Shown in pieces: positions 27,698 to 36,681 of a stretch of DNA of 64,000 nt. A model generated the notes under the pieces. It ran no database searches and had not been told where the DNA came from. It saw only the letters and a list, made by a program, of their open reading frames with translations. A program made the translations under genes and the position numbers. The stretch lies in assembly GCA_038116945.1 (NCBI GenBank), contig JAYOEY010000001.1, positions 310,001 through 374,000 on the forward strand, in the 5' to 3' direction. Position 1 is the stretch's first letter. Each line of letters opens with the position of its first letter. Origin of the DNA: JAYOEY01 sp038116945 (GTDB lineage Bacteria > Pseudomonadota > Alphaproteobacteria > MPNO01 > UBA2964).

Positions 27698-27716
27698 CGA
27701 TTGGTCGGACGCGAAC

Positions 27717-29126
27717 TCAGGCGCTGTAGTACATCGAGAACTCGACCGGGTGCGGCGTGTGCTCGTAGTTGTAGACCTCTTCCCATTTGATTTTGAGGTA
27801 ACCGTCGATCTGATCGTCCGAGAAGACGTCGCCCCGCTTCAGGAAGTCGCGATCCGCATCGAGCGAATTCAGGGCCTGCCGCAGCGAGTGGCATACGGTC
27901 GGGACCCCCTTCAACTCTTCCGGCGGCAGGTCGTAAAGGTTCTTGTCCATCGGGTCGCCGGGGTGGATCTTGTTTTCGATTCCGTCGAGCCCTGCCATGA
28001 GCATCGCCGTGAAGGCGAGGTACGGGTTGGCGGTCGGGTCCGGGAAGCGGACTTCGACCCGCTTGCCGCTGGCGCTGCTGGCGAACGGAATGCGGCAGCT
28101 GGCCGACCGGTTGCGGGCGGAGTAGGCGAGAAGCACCGGCGCCTCAAACCCAGGGATCAGCCGCTTGTAGCTGTTGGTCGAGGGGTTGGTGAAGGCGTTG
28201 ATGGCCTTTGCATGCTTGATAATGCCGCCAATGTAATGGAGGCACATCTCAGAAAGGTCGGCATATCCGGATCCTGCGAAAAGCGGTTTTCCGCCTTTCC
28301 ACAGCGACTGATGGACATGCATGCCCGAACCGTTGTCGCCCATGATCGGCTTAGGCATGAAGGTCGCCGTCTTGCCGTACAGGTGCGCGACATTGTGGAC
28401 GCAGTACTTGTAGATCTGCACCTTGTCCGCCTGGCTCAGGAGACTGTCGACCTTGGTCCCCAGCTCGTTCTGGCTGGGGGCGACCTCGTGGTGGTGCTTT
28501 TCGACCGTGACGCCCATGGTGGCCATCTGGGTCAGCATTTCGGCGCGCATGTCGCCCATCGAATCGACCGGCGCAACGGGGAAGTAACCGCCCTTGATGC
28601 CCGGGCGATGCCCGGTATTTCCGCCTTCGATCTCGGAACCGGAGTTGTAGGGTCCTTCTTCTTCATCGACGGAATAGAAGGTGTGGTGCATCGAGACGTT
28701 GAACCTGACATCGTCGAATACGAAGAACTCGAGTTCGGGGCCGAAAAACGCCGTATCGGCGATGCCCGACTGTTTGATGTAAGCCTCGGCGCGGCGTGCG
28801 GTCGAACGCGGATCGCGTTCGTAGGGCTGCCCCGTTGTGGGATCGAGAATGTCGCAGAACATGATCAGGTGCGGCTGCGCGGAGAACGGATCCATGACGG
28901 CGGAATTCGGGTCCGGCATAAGGGTCATGTCGGATTCGTTGATATCCTTCCATCCGGCGATGGACGACCCATCGAACATGATGCCGTCTTCGAAAGTGCC
29001 TTCGTCCACCGTATCGACGGCTTGCGCCGTGTGCTGCCACTTGCCGCGCGGGTCGGTGAAACGGAAGTCGACGAATTTGACGTCGTGTTCCTTGACCATA
29101 TCAAAATATTTTTTGGTATCGCTCAT
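27717..29126 (-). CDS. glnA: Glutamine synthetase, type I
   Basis: A 469-residue enzyme. The ATG at 29126 has an AGGA about nine bases ahead and gives the usual start M-S-D-T-K-K-Y. The glutamate/ammonia site and the ATP site are typical (M-F-D-G-S-S-I-A-G-W, H-V-H-Q-S-L-W, R-N-R-S-A-S-C-R). The adenylylation loop N-L-Y-D-L-P-P-E holds the regulatory tyrosine (about residue 397), so it is controlled by GlnE and PII. It makes glutamine from glutamate and ammonia and follows glnB on the same transcript. Confidence 0.98.
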   Translation of the reverse strand: MSDTKKYFDMVKEHDVKFVDFRFTDPRGKWQHTAQAVDTVDEGTFEDGIMFDGSSIAGWKDINESDMTLMPDPNSAVMDPFSAQPHLIMFCDILDPTTGQPYERDPRSTARRAEAYIKQSGIADTAFFGPELEFFVFDDVRFNVSMHHTFYSVDEEEGPYNSGSEIEGGNTGHRPGIKGGYFPVAPVDSMGDMRAEMLTQMATMGVTVEKHHHEVAPSQNELGTKVDSLLSQADKVQIYKYCVHNVAHLYGKTATFMPKPIMGDNGSGMHVHQSLWKGGKPLFAGSGYADLSEMCLHYIGGIIKHAKAINAFTNPSTNSYKRLIPGFEAPVLLAYSARNRSASCRIPFASSASGKRVEVRFPDPTANPYLAFTAMLMAGLDGIENKIHPGDPMDKNLYDLPPEELKGVPTVCHSLRQALNSLDADRDFLKRGDVFSDDQIDGYLKIKWEEVYNYEHTPHPVEFSMYYSA

Positions 29127-29181
29127 CTGAACAGTCCTGCTCCTAGGTGTCGTTTTGTTTGCTGTGTGTGATTGCCGGCGA

Positions 29182-29520
29182 TCAGATCGCTTCCGTGCCT
29201 TTTTCGCCGGTTCGTATGCGAATGGCCTCGTCGACCGTGGAGACGAAGATTTTTCCGTCGCCGATGCGGCCTGTATAGGCTGCTTGCTGAATTGCTTCAA
29301 CCGCCCGTTCGAGCATGTCGTCATCCATGACAACCTCGACTTTCACCTTGGGCAGAAAGTCGACGACATACTCGGCGCCGCGGTAAAGTTCGGTATGACC
29401 TTTCTGTCGGCCAAAGCCTTTGGCCTCGATGACGGTGAGCCCTTTTACGCCGACTTCATGAAGGGCCTCCTTCACCTCGTCGAGTTTGAACGGCTTTATG
29501 ATGGCTTCGATTTTTTTCAT
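29182..29520 (-). CDS. glnB: Nitrogen regulatory protein P-II
   Basis: A 112-residue PII protein. The ATG at 29520 gives M-K-K-I-E-A-I-I-K-P. Y51, in the T-loop T-E-L-Y-R-G-A-E-Y, is the uridylylation site. The B-loop T-G-R-I-G-D-G-K is present. It senses 2-oxoglutarate and energy state and controls glutamine synthetase, whose gene follows after 55 bases. Confidence 0.98.
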   Translation of the reverse strand: MKKIEAIIKPFKLDEVKEALHEVGVKGLTVIEAKGFGRQKGHTELYRGAEYVVDFLPKVKVEVVMDDDMLERAVEAIQQAAYTGRIGDGKIFVSTVDEAIRIRTGEKGTEAI

Positions 29521-29570
29521 TTTCCGATATGGCGTTGGGGCACTGACAGGCAAATTTCGGTTTGCGCCCT

Positions 29571-29586
29571 TGCATCTTTCGTGCCA
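29571..29586 (-). promoter_or_regulatory. Sigma-54 promoter for glnBA
   Basis: On the coding strand it reads TGGCACG-AAAG-ATGCA, matching the consensus TGGCACG-N4-TTGCW in all but one position. The GG and GC elements have the right spacing. It lies 51 bases before the glnB start. Confidence 0.8.
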
Positions 29587-29659
29587 GTTCCATCAAACGG
29601 CTAACTTGTTGATATTATGTTTGAAAAATTGTCCGGTGGAGGCCCGTGAAGAGAAATGA

Positions 29660-29676
29660 TGCATAAGAAATGTGCA
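29660..29676. promoter_or_regulatory. NtrC-like enhancer box
   Basis: TGCA-N9-TGCA over 17 bases, about 75-90 bases upstream of the sigma-54 promoter. The symmetry fits NtrC boxes (TGCACY-N5-RGTGCA), though the inner bases do not match well. Confidence 0.5.
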
Positions 29677-29784
29677 AAGTGCCTATTTATTCAGCAATTT
29701 TTTGGGCTATTGCAGAGTCGGAACCTTCGTTAAAACCGGAGCCCGACGCAAAGCAGTTCGCGCTATCTCACCGGATGGACCGAC

Positions 29785-30942
29785 ATGAAACCCGCTAATT
29801 CCGTCTTGTCGTCGTATGGAACGACGATTTTCGAGACCATGTCCCGCCTCGCGCAGGAAAACGGCGCCGTCAATCTCGGCCAGGGCTTCCCAGACGGCAA
29901 CGGACCGCCCGACGTTGTGGCGGCAGCGACCGACTACCTGGAGAACGGGCTGAACCAGTATCCGCCGATGGCTGGACTGCCGGTTCTGAGACAGGCGGTC
30001 GCACAGGCCAACAGGCGGTTTTACGGCCTCGACATAGAGTGGCAGACGGAAGTTGCAGTGACGTCGGGCGCAACGGAGGCGCTTGCCTCGTGTCTGTTTG
30101 CCCTGATCGAGCCTGGCGACGAGGTGGTGCTGATCGAACCCCTCTACGACTCCTATCTGCCGATCGTGCGGCGGGCGGGCGGCGTGCCGAAACTCGTCCG
30201 CCTCGAGCCGCCGCACTGGAAGTTGCCGGAAGACGCCCTGGCCGAGGCGTTTTCCGACCGGACGAAGCTGATCCTGGTCAATACGCCGATGAACCCGTGT
30301 TCCAAGGTGTTCAGCCGGGACGAACTGGCGGTGATTTCCGAACTCGTGCTTCGCCACGATGCCTATGCGGTGTGCGACGAAGTATACGAGCATCTTGTAT
30401 TCGACGATGCAGTTCACGTTCCGCTGATGGCCTTGCCCGGCATGCGGGAGAGATGCATCCGGATCGGCTCAGCCGGCAAGACGTTTTCGCTGACCGGCTG
30501 GAAGGTCGGCTACATTACTGCCTGTCCCGCCCTGCTGCAGCCGGTGCTGAAGGCGCACCAGTTCGTGACCTTTACCACGCCCCCCAATCTGCAGGCGGCT
30601 GTCGCATTCGGTCTCGAAAAGGCCGACGACTATTTTCTGGGGCTTTCCTCGGAAATGCAGACGCGTCGCGACCACCTCAGCAACGGGTTGAAGGAGATCG
30701 GGTTCGAAGTGCTGGACTGCCAGGGAAGCTATTTCATCACGACGGATTTCCGGCCTCTCGGGTTCAACGGAGTCGACGAGGATTTCTGCCGGCATATCAC
30801 GACCGAGGCGCGGGTCGCGGCGGTCCCCGTCAGCGCGTTTTACCAGAGCGGCGACATCCGACATTTCGCGCGTTTCTGTTTCTGCAAGGAAATCGCCTCG
30901 CTGGAAGAGGCCCTGCGCCGCTTGCGTGGCCATTTCGCCTGA
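29785..30942 (+). CDS. Pyridoxal-phosphate aminotransferase, class I/II
   Basis: A 385-residue fold-type I enzyme. The N-terminal N-L-G-Q-G-F-P-D segment, a T-S-G-A-T-E region and the PLP lysine in S-A-G-K-T-F-S-L-T-G-W-K are typical of methionine/kynurenine aminotransferase (YbdL) relatives. It probably transfers amino groups between an aromatic or sulfur amino acid and an oxo acid. Specific substrate not determined. Confidence 0.9.
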   Translation: MKPANSVLSSYGTTIFETMSRLAQENGAVNLGQGFPDGNGPPDVVAAATDYLENGLNQYPPMAGLPVLRQAVAQANRRFYGLDIEWQTEVAVTSGATEALASCLFALIEPGDEVVLIEPLYDSYLPIVRRAGGVPKLVRLEPPHWKLPEDALAEAFSDRTKLILVNTPMNPCSKVFSRDELAVISELVLRHDAYAVCDEVYEHLVFDDAVHVPLMALPGMRERCIRIGSAGKTFSLTGWKVGYITACPALLQPVLKAHQFVTFTTPPNLQAAVAFGLEKADDYFLGLSSEMQTRRDHLSNGLKEIGFEVLDCQGSYFITTDFRPLGFNGVDEDFCRHITTEARVAAVPVSAFYQSGDIRHFARFCFCKEIASLEEALRRLRGHFA

Positions 30943-30966
30943 CCATCGGAAGAGCGTTCACGGGAG

Positions 30967-30995
30967 TTGACGCTTCAAGGCCACAAGTCTAAAGA
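30967..30995 (+). promoter_or_regulatory. Promoter of tRNA-His
   Basis: TTGACG at 30967-30972 and TAAAGA at 30990-30995 with a 17-base spacer, about 38 bases before the tRNA. Confidence 0.65.
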
Positions 30996-31032
30996 AACCG
31001 TCCTGAATTCCGGCGGAAACCGTCGGTTCGAT

Positions 31033-31110
<78 letters not shown>

Positions 31111-31137
31111 TTTTTCCCTGGTATATTTGTTTTCGGA

Positions 31138-31153
31138 AACGGGCCAGCCCGTT
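31138..31153. other. Small perfect inverted repeat after tRNA-His
   Basis: AACGGGC-CA-GCCCGTT lies 27 bases after the tRNA. It lacks a U-run on the plus strand. It might aid tRNA 3' processing or termination, but the evidence is weak. The rest of 31111-31287 shows no gene. Confidence 0.3.
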
Positions 31154-31287
31154 GGAAAAGAGTGCTCTCGCGCCGGAAGGCGGGTGCTGCTCACGCAATG
31201 GCACGGGCCGCAGCGCGCCATTCTGTGGCACTTCGTTGCCGGCGACGCAGGGCGAATGCGTATCGGGGAGAGCCGGCGCAGGTCGCT

Positions 31288-33444
31288 TCAGCTGTCGGCA
31301 GAGACGGTTCGATAGATGACCTTGAGGAGATCCTCCGGAACGAAGGGTTTCGATGCGTAATCGTTGATACCGGTTGCAAGATAATTTTCCCGGTCGCCGT
31401 TCATCGCGTTCGCGGTCAGGGCGATAATCGGGACGCTCGAACAGGGGCCCGGTAATGCGCGGATCGCCCTTGTCGCAGCCAGACCGTCCATCACCGGCAT
31501 GTGGATGTCTATGAGAACGATGTCGTAGGAGTTCTGCTGGACGGATTTCACGGCTTCCGCGCCGTCAGGGACGACGTCCACGATGTGTCCTTCCTCTTCG
31601 AGCATGACGGATGCCACAAGCTGATTTACGGCATTGTCTTCGGCAATCAGGACCCGCAACCGTCGTTCCTGTACGGGCTGCGAAGCTTCGAGCAGCGTAT
31701 CCTTGGCTTCGCCCGGCTGCGCCTTGCTGATGGCGCATGGAACCTTGAACCAGAATTTCGAACCGTGGCCTTTCGAGCTCTCGACCCCGATGAAACCGTC
31801 CATGAGCCCGACAAGGTCCTTGCAGATTGCGAGCCCCAGTCCGCTGCCGCCGAACGACCTGGTCGTTGACGCATCGGCCTGGACGAACCGTTCGAAAATC
31901 GTGGCCACCTTTTCATCGCTGATCCCGATCCCGGTATCGTCGACTTCGAAGCCAAGCATAATGCCGCCGTTATCGGCGCTTCCGTGCGTAAGCCGGATCG
32001 TGACGGAACCGCGTTCCGTGAACTTCACGGCATTGTGGGCGAGGTTGGTAAGGACCTGTTTGATGCGGCCGGCATCCCCGTGAAGCCGGGGAAGGTCGAC
32101 GGAAGGCCGTACCAGTGAGAACGCAATACCTTTCCGGTCCGCCTCCGGACGGCAGAGGGTTTCGATTTCTTCGAGCAGGCCGACGGGATCAAAGTCCTCA
32201 TTGACCAGTTCGACGCGTCCGGCCTCGATCCTGGACAGATCGAGAAGATCGTTCAGCAGCCCGAGCAGGACGTTGCCGGAACTGCGAATCTTGTCCGCGT
32301 AATTTCTCTGTTTCTCGGACAGCTCCGTTTTGAGGAGCAATGAGGACATGCCGAGGACCCCGTTCATCGGCGTCCTGATCTCGTGGCTCATGGTTGCAAG
32401 GAAGGCGGATTTGGCCTTGTTGGCGGCTTCCGCGGCGTCCCTCGCGAGGATCAGTTCTTTCGCGTTGGCTTTCAGCTGCCGCGTAAGTTCCCGGTCGGTG
32501 ACGTCAGTCCAGCTCAGGAAATAGCCAAGGTCTTCGATGGCGTGCCCTTTGATATCGATGCTTTGCCCCTGATCGAGCCGCAACAGGCGCGCAAAAGGCT
32601 TCTGCGACTCCAGGCAAGAGCGAATCTGGTTGAAGACGGGTTGCGTATCGGCGCCGCCGAATATCTTTTGCGTTTCCGCATGAGCGGCGACATCGTCGAA
32701 ACTCGTTCCCTGACGGCATAACGCCTCCGGTAATGCCAGAATTTTCTGAAAGGCCGTGTTCTGTCCGATGATCGTGCCGTTTCCGGCGATCAGAACGATG
32801 CCTTGGTCGGCATTGTCGAGGATTACCTCCAGTAGCCGCGATTTTTCACGGATTTCCAGTTCCCTCGATTTTAGGTCCGTGATGTCGGCGTAGATGCTGG
32901 CAATTCCGCCATTTCGGGTAGGATGTTCTTCCACGAGCATCCATTTTCCGTTCCCCATTTTTGTTTCGAATCTCCCTTTGGGAGAACGATGAATCTCCAG
33001 CCTCTGCCGTACCCACTCATCCTTCGACAAATCGCCGATAAGGGCCTGGGGCATCAGTTCAGCGCGTCGCCGGGCGATTTCCTCAAAACTGATCCCGATG
33101 GGAATTTCGTTTTCTGGAATCGGGTAAAGGTCGCGGCGATAACGCTCGTTGCAGACGGCCAGCCGGTCGTCGGCATCAAACAGCGCGAATCCCAGATCGA
33201 CATTTTCGATGGCATCGAGGAACTGGCCTTCCGCAACCTTTCGTGCGTCGCCCTCTTCGAGAATTTTTTTATTCAACGCGGTCATTTCGTCCGACATGAG
33301 GGCGAATGCGCGCTGGGTCCGGTTTATCTGTGCGTCGTACTCCGAATATGCGGTTTCAACGAGTTCGAGCAGGGTATCGAGATTGATTCGACCATCGTCT
33401 GCCGCTTTGGCGCGCTTGAGCTGTCGTGCCAGTAGTTTTTGCAT
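31288..33444 (-). CDS. Hybrid sensor histidine kinase (two PAS domains, HisKA, ATPase, receiver)
   Basis: A 718-residue protein with no membrane span, so it is cytosolic. An N-terminal helix runs to about residue 70. PAS-like domains cover ~75-190 and ~200-320. The phospho-acceptor is H354 (S-H-E-I-R-T-P-M-N-G). The ATPase has N471 (H-N-A-V-K-F), D-D-T-G-I-G-I and G-S-G-L-G-L. The C-terminal receiver has the acceptor D646 and K699. It starts 19 bases after the FIST gene on the same strand, so the FIST domain is likely its partner sensor. Confidence 0.93.
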   Translation of the reverse strand: MQKLLARQLKRAKAADDGRINLDTLLELVETAYSEYDAQINRTQRAFALMSDEMTALNKKILEEGDARKVAEGQFLDAIENVDLGFALFDADDRLAVCNERYRRDLYPIPENEIPIGISFEEIARRRAELMPQALIGDLSKDEWVRQRLEIHRSPKGRFETKMGNGKWMLVEEHPTRNGGIASIYADITDLKSRELEIREKSRLLEVILDNADQGIVLIAGNGTIIGQNTAFQKILALPEALCRQGTSFDDVAAHAETQKIFGGADTQPVFNQIRSCLESQKPFARLLRLDQGQSIDIKGHAIEDLGYFLSWTDVTDRELTRQLKANAKELILARDAAEAANKAKSAFLATMSHEIRTPMNGVLGMSSLLLKTELSEKQRNYADKIRSSGNVLLGLLNDLLDLSRIEAGRVELVNEDFDPVGLLEEIETLCRPEADRKGIAFSLVRPSVDLPRLHGDAGRIKQVLTNLAHNAVKFTERGSVTIRLTHGSADNGGIMLGFEVDDTGIGISDEKVATIFERFVQADASTTRSFGGSGLGLAICKDLVGLMDGFIGVESSKGHGSKFWFKVPCAISKAQPGEAKDTLLEASQPVQERRLRVLIAEDNAVNQLVASVMLEEEGHIVDVVPDGAEAVKSVQQNSYDIVLIDIHMPVMDGLAATRAIRALPGPCSSVPIIALTANAMNGDRENYLATGINDYASKPFVPEDLLKVIYRTVSADS

Positions 33445-33463
33445 GCCGGGAACCGAACCTGGC

Positions 33464-34603
33464 CTAATGTTCCGAAAGAACCGTGATTGTTATTGTCTGG
33501 TTGTGCAGTTCGCACATGCCGGACCGGGAGTGCGGGGAAATTTCCCCGTAAGAATAGAATCCAAGCTGAGCGATGTCGTCGCCGAGAATGTCCCTGATGG
33601 CTTCCACTTCTTCGCCAACTCTCTGCCCAAGAAGGAGTTTCCGTCCGATGCAGCTGATCAGGATCGCGACGCCGCCATTGCCGTTGATTGCCTGTTTGGC
33701 GGTTCCTGCTGCTGCGGCTGCGCCGTCTATCAGCCGCCCGAAATTTCCCTGCATCAGCTGGGCGAGGTGTCCTTCGGGAACATTGCCGGCAAAAACAAGG
33801 CTCTGCGTCTCCTCGTCAATGCCCACGATCGTGCGGACGACATCGCTGTCCGGACTGTCGGGAGGCCAGACTCGTAAGGGAAAGAGAAGCGCGCTTCCGG
33901 GCAGGTTTTCCGCTTCCTCGCCGAGGTAGCGTTTGTAGAGAGAAAGGGCCGGTTCGCCGTCCAGCTCATACAGCACGTTGCCGCCGGATCTCGTGATGAC
34001 GCGATTGGGGCCGAACTCGTCCCATCCCCCGATGCTGCCATGGCCCATCTCGAACCGATCGCCGTAAAATCCCAGCGCGCCGATGATGCCGGGCGAGGGT
34101 GATTCGTTTACCCCGACAAGCGTGTCTCCGAACCGGTCGCCATCGCCGGCCAGTCCTCCGGTAAGGGGAATGTCGTGTCCGATGACCTCGGTAACGCCCC
34201 GTACGAGCTCGCTGCCGTTGACTTCCGTTCCGTCAGAAAGAATGAAAATGGAGCGGAGATCGTCGTCCAGCAGCTTTCGACCGATATACCGGCCGCACTC
34301 GATGGCCCCGCCGCAGTCCCAGCTATCCGTGCAGACTGCGCGGATGGCCGTGTCTTCGAATTCGATCGCCGTGGCGATGATGCTGCCGTCAAGCACATCC
34401 TCGGCAAGGATCTCCCCGCCGGTGCTGCACCCCGCGATGTTTGCGTCCGGGAACAGTGCCTTGAGTTCGGCTTAGCAATCGCATTCCCGGATGACCTGCT
34501 TGTCGCCGAAATAGAGCACCAGCTGGGGTTTCAGGTCGGACGGCGCGCCATCCGATGTCAGCCATCGTTCCGACCCGAACCGGATAAGCTGTGCTGTTCG
34601 CAT
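33464..34603 (-). pseudogene. FIST domain sensor protein interrupted by an in-frame TAA
   Basis: The first 43 codons start at the ATG at 34603 (M-R-T-A-Q-L-I-R-F) and end at a TAA at 34474-34472, just where a D-C-Y-A-E-L-type stretch is expected. The same frame then continues uninterrupted (A-E-L-K-A-L-F-P-D-A-N-I-A-G-C-S-T-G-G-E) to the stop at 33464. The FIST N and C domains bind small ligands such as amino acids. A single base change of a Tyr codon to TAA would explain it. A GTG at 34396 could restart a shorter protein. It precedes the hybrid kinase gene. Confidence 0.75.
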
Positions 34604-34784
34604 CGTGCTGTTTGAATCCCTGTCGATAATTACGAACGAAGGGTTAACGGCGAGGAGTTAAATTATTCTTAACGGAGAACTGCTGGCGCACCGCCAAATC
34701 GCGCGGCTCCTGGTCCGATGACCTGACCCCGGGCGGACGCACATGGCATTCAGGGGCAGGAGAGACGGGAAAAGAAGGGGAATG

Positions 34785-34820
34785 AAAAAAGGGACCGGGC
34801 GATCCCGCCCGATCCCTTTT
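34785..34820 (-). terminator. Terminator of tRNA-Asn
   Basis: On the minus strand, AAAAGGGATCGGGCG pairs with CGCCCGGTCCCTTTT around GGAT, with one mismatch, and a run of six T residues ends it. It lies just downstream of the tRNA-Asn 3' end. Confidence 0.85.
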
Positions 34821-34827
34821 CCGGAAT

Positions 34828-34903
34828 TGGCTCCCCGGGCCGGACTCGAACCAGCGACAAGGCGGTTAACAGCCGCCTGCTCTACCAACTGAGCTACCGG
34901 GGA
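34828..34903 (-). tRNA. tRNA-Asn (GUU anticodon)
   Basis: Cloverleaf on the minus strand: acceptor TCCCCGG with CCGGGGA, anticodon loop C-T-GTT-A-A between GGCGG and CCGCC, and an encoded CCA at the end. Confidence 0.95.
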
Positions 34904-34941
34904 TCAGCGATCCCGAATGCCTTCGCATCTGCGAGCCGGGT

Positions 34942-34971
34942 ATATAGCATAAGCGTTAAGGAAAACGCCAA
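34942..34971 (-). promoter_or_regulatory. Promoter of tRNA-Asn
   Basis: On the minus strand TTGGCG (34971-34966) and CTATAT (34947-34942) with an 18-base spacer, about 40 bases before the tRNA. Confidence 0.5.
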
Positions 34972-35021
34972 CCCCTAGAATACAATCCGGGCAGGTTTGT
35001 TTGAGGAGCGGTGAAAGCGCG

Positions 35022-35414
35022 ATGACTATCGGAATCAGGGAACTGCTCGACGCGGCGCGCGCCGAGATCGACAACATGGCCGCGGCGCGCGCTGTCGCGC
35101 GGTTAGGGGATGACGACGTCGTCTTCGTGGACCTGCGGGACGTTCGGGAACTGGGCCGGGAAGGGGGTATCCCCGGCGCCTTTCACGCACCAAGAGGGAT
35201 GCTTGAATTCTGGATCGATCCCGAGAGCCCGTACCACAAGCCGATATTTGCCGAAGACAGACATTTCGTTTTTTACTGCGCGTCAGGGTGGCGTTCCGCG
35301 CTTGCCGCCAGGACCGCGCAGGATATGGGACTTCGCAAGGTCTCTCATATAGACGGCGGCTTTACGGCATGGAAAGAGGCGGGAGGACCGGTCGACCCGC
35401 CTAAAGCGGGGTAA
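35022..35414 (+). CDS. Rhodanese-domain protein
   Basis: A 130-residue single rhodanese domain. The active-site loop is Y-C-A-S-G-W-R-S-A, with the catalytic cysteine after the strand V-F. The V-D-L-R-D motif and the H-I-D-G-G-F-T-A-W end are typical. It carries sulfur as persulfide. It lies 75 bases upstream of the two-subunit decarboxylase, whose sulfonate substrate could be related. Confidence 0.92.
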   Translation: MTIGIRELLDAARAEIDNMAAARAVARLGDDDVVFVDLRDVRELGREGGIPGAFHAPRGMLEFWIDPESPYHKPIFAEDRHFVFYCASGWRSALAARTAQDMGLRKVSHIDGGFTAWKEAGGPVDPPKAG

Positions 35415-35489
35415 ACCGCCTGCTCGGTCTTCTTTGACTTGGGTTCCGGGTGATGGTTAGCTTTCCCTGCAGCAGAGAGGGATCGGGTT

Positions 35490-36053
35490 TTGGACAGTTT
35501 ACAGGAAGCATCTCGGGCATCGGCGGAACGCGCTTCGGCGAGCGGTTATTCCCTCGACGTCTCGACGAAAATAGTCGACATCTGCGCGGACGCCGGCATT
35601 TCGCTGGTCGCCAGCCTGCCGGACGACTGGATCGCGCAGACGATCGCCCGGTTCGAGCAGGACGACCGCTTTACGCATGTGCCCGTAAACAGGGAAGAGT
35701 CGGCGATCGGTCTGTGTTCGGGGGCATTCCTGTCCGGTACAGGTGCCGCTGCCCTGATGGGGGCGTCCGGACTGATGACAGTGGTCTACGCGTTGACCAA
35801 GATCAACTACACCTATGAAATTCCCGTTTTCATCATGGTCACACAGCGCGGAACGTTCGACGACGGCGCCAAGTTTCATGTGTCTAACGGTCTCTATCTC
35901 GACGATGTCATGGACTCGATCAAGCTTCCGTATACGGTGATCGACAGCCGCGACCGCCTTCCGATGATCGCGGAGGCGTACCATCATTCACGCAAGATCA
36001 GCCGGCCGACGGTAGTGCTCCTGCCGAAGAAGCTGCTGCAGGGAAAGGTATAG
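35490..36053 (+). CDS. Sulfopyruvate decarboxylase-like TPP enzyme, alpha subunit
   Basis: A 187-residue protein starting at TTG with GAGAGGGA eight bases before. It has the N-terminal pyrimidine-binding fold of TPP enzymes, with the catalytic glutamate in N-R-E-E-S-A-I-G-L and a G-A-S-G-L-M-T stretch. Its partner with the TPP-binding half follows seven bases on. Separate alpha and beta subunits are the mark of ComDE (sulfopyruvate decarboxylase) and phosphonopyruvate decarboxylase. The exact oxo acid is unknown. Confidence 0.8.
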   Translation: MDSLQEASRASAERASASGYSLDVSTKIVDICADAGISLVASLPDDWIAQTIARFEQDDRFTHVPVNREESAIGLCSGAFLSGTGAAALMGASGLMTVVYALTKINYTYEIPVFIMVTQRGTFDDGAKFHVSNGLYLDDVMDSIKLPYTVIDSRDRLPMIAEAYHHSRKISRPTVVLLPKKLLQGKV

Positions 36054-36059
36054 CCGACG

Positions 36060-36656
36060 ATGGACTATCGGGAATGCCTTGCCTATATCGCCAGCCGGTG
36101 GACGGACGAGCTGATCGTAACGTCGGCCGGGACGTCTTCCGAAATTTGGCATGACGAAACCCACGACACCGAACGGGTTTTCTATCTTGAAGCGTCGATG
36201 AGCCTGTCGAGCATGTTTGCGGCCGGCATAGCGCACGGGGTTCCGGAAAAGCGCGTCTGGGTCATGAGCGGCGACGGCGCGTTTTGCATGAACCCGGGAA
36301 TGCTGATGGTCGAGCAGCAGATGGCATTGCCGAACCTCAAGCATTTCATGATATCGAACCGGGTCTACGGCTCGACTTCGAACGTTCCGCTTCCCGGTCG
36401 CCAGGAGAACGACTACGCGGCGATCGCACGCGGCTGCGGCATCAAACGGGCGTATACGTTCGGGTCGATGAACGAGCTGACTGCAAAATTCGACGAAGCC
36501 GTTCTCGAGCCCGGATACACCTTCATTCATCTGGAGGTCGATCCCATGAAAGAGAGGTCGCCGTCTCCGCCGATGGACGGTCCCGAGGTCAAATTCCGGT
36601 TCGGTCGCTATATCGAGCGGTCCACCGGCAAGTCCGTCTTTTCCGCGCCACCCTGA
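36060..36656 (+). CDS. Sulfopyruvate decarboxylase-like TPP enzyme, beta subunit
   Basis: A 198-residue protein. The TPP-binding motif G-D-G-A-F-C-M-N-P is followed, after about 25 residues, by an I-S-N-R-V-Y segment in place of the more usual N-N. The N-terminal half forms the rest of the TPP-binding domain. It is the second half of the enzyme encoded just upstream. The product, sulfoacetaldehyde or phosphonoacetaldehyde, would feed organosulfonate or phosphonate use. Confidence 0.8.
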   Translation: MDYRECLAYIASRWTDELIVTSAGTSSEIWHDETHDTERVFYLEASMSLSSMFAAGIAHGVPEKRVWVMSGDGAFCMNPGMLMVEQQMALPNLKHFMISNRVYGSTSNVPLPGRQENDYAAIARGCGIKRAYTFGSMNELTAKFDEAVLEPGYTFIHLEVDPMKERSPSPPMDGPEVKFRFGRYIERSTGKSVFSAPP

Positions 36657-36681
36657 AGCGGATTCAGGTTTCGCTGTCCTG

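Noticed and set aside
27570..29171. Long open frame antisense to glnA
   Set aside because: Fully overlaps an unmistakable glutamine synthetase; composition is typical of a shadow frame.
31138..31153. Hairpin after tRNA-His as a rho-independent terminator
   Set aside because: No U-run follows on the plus strand, so it is reported only as an inverted repeat.
34472..34474. TAA in the FIST gene as a recoded codon
   Set aside because: TAA is not known to be read as selenocysteine or pyrrolysine in these bacteria, and no recoding element is visible; mutation or error is simpler.
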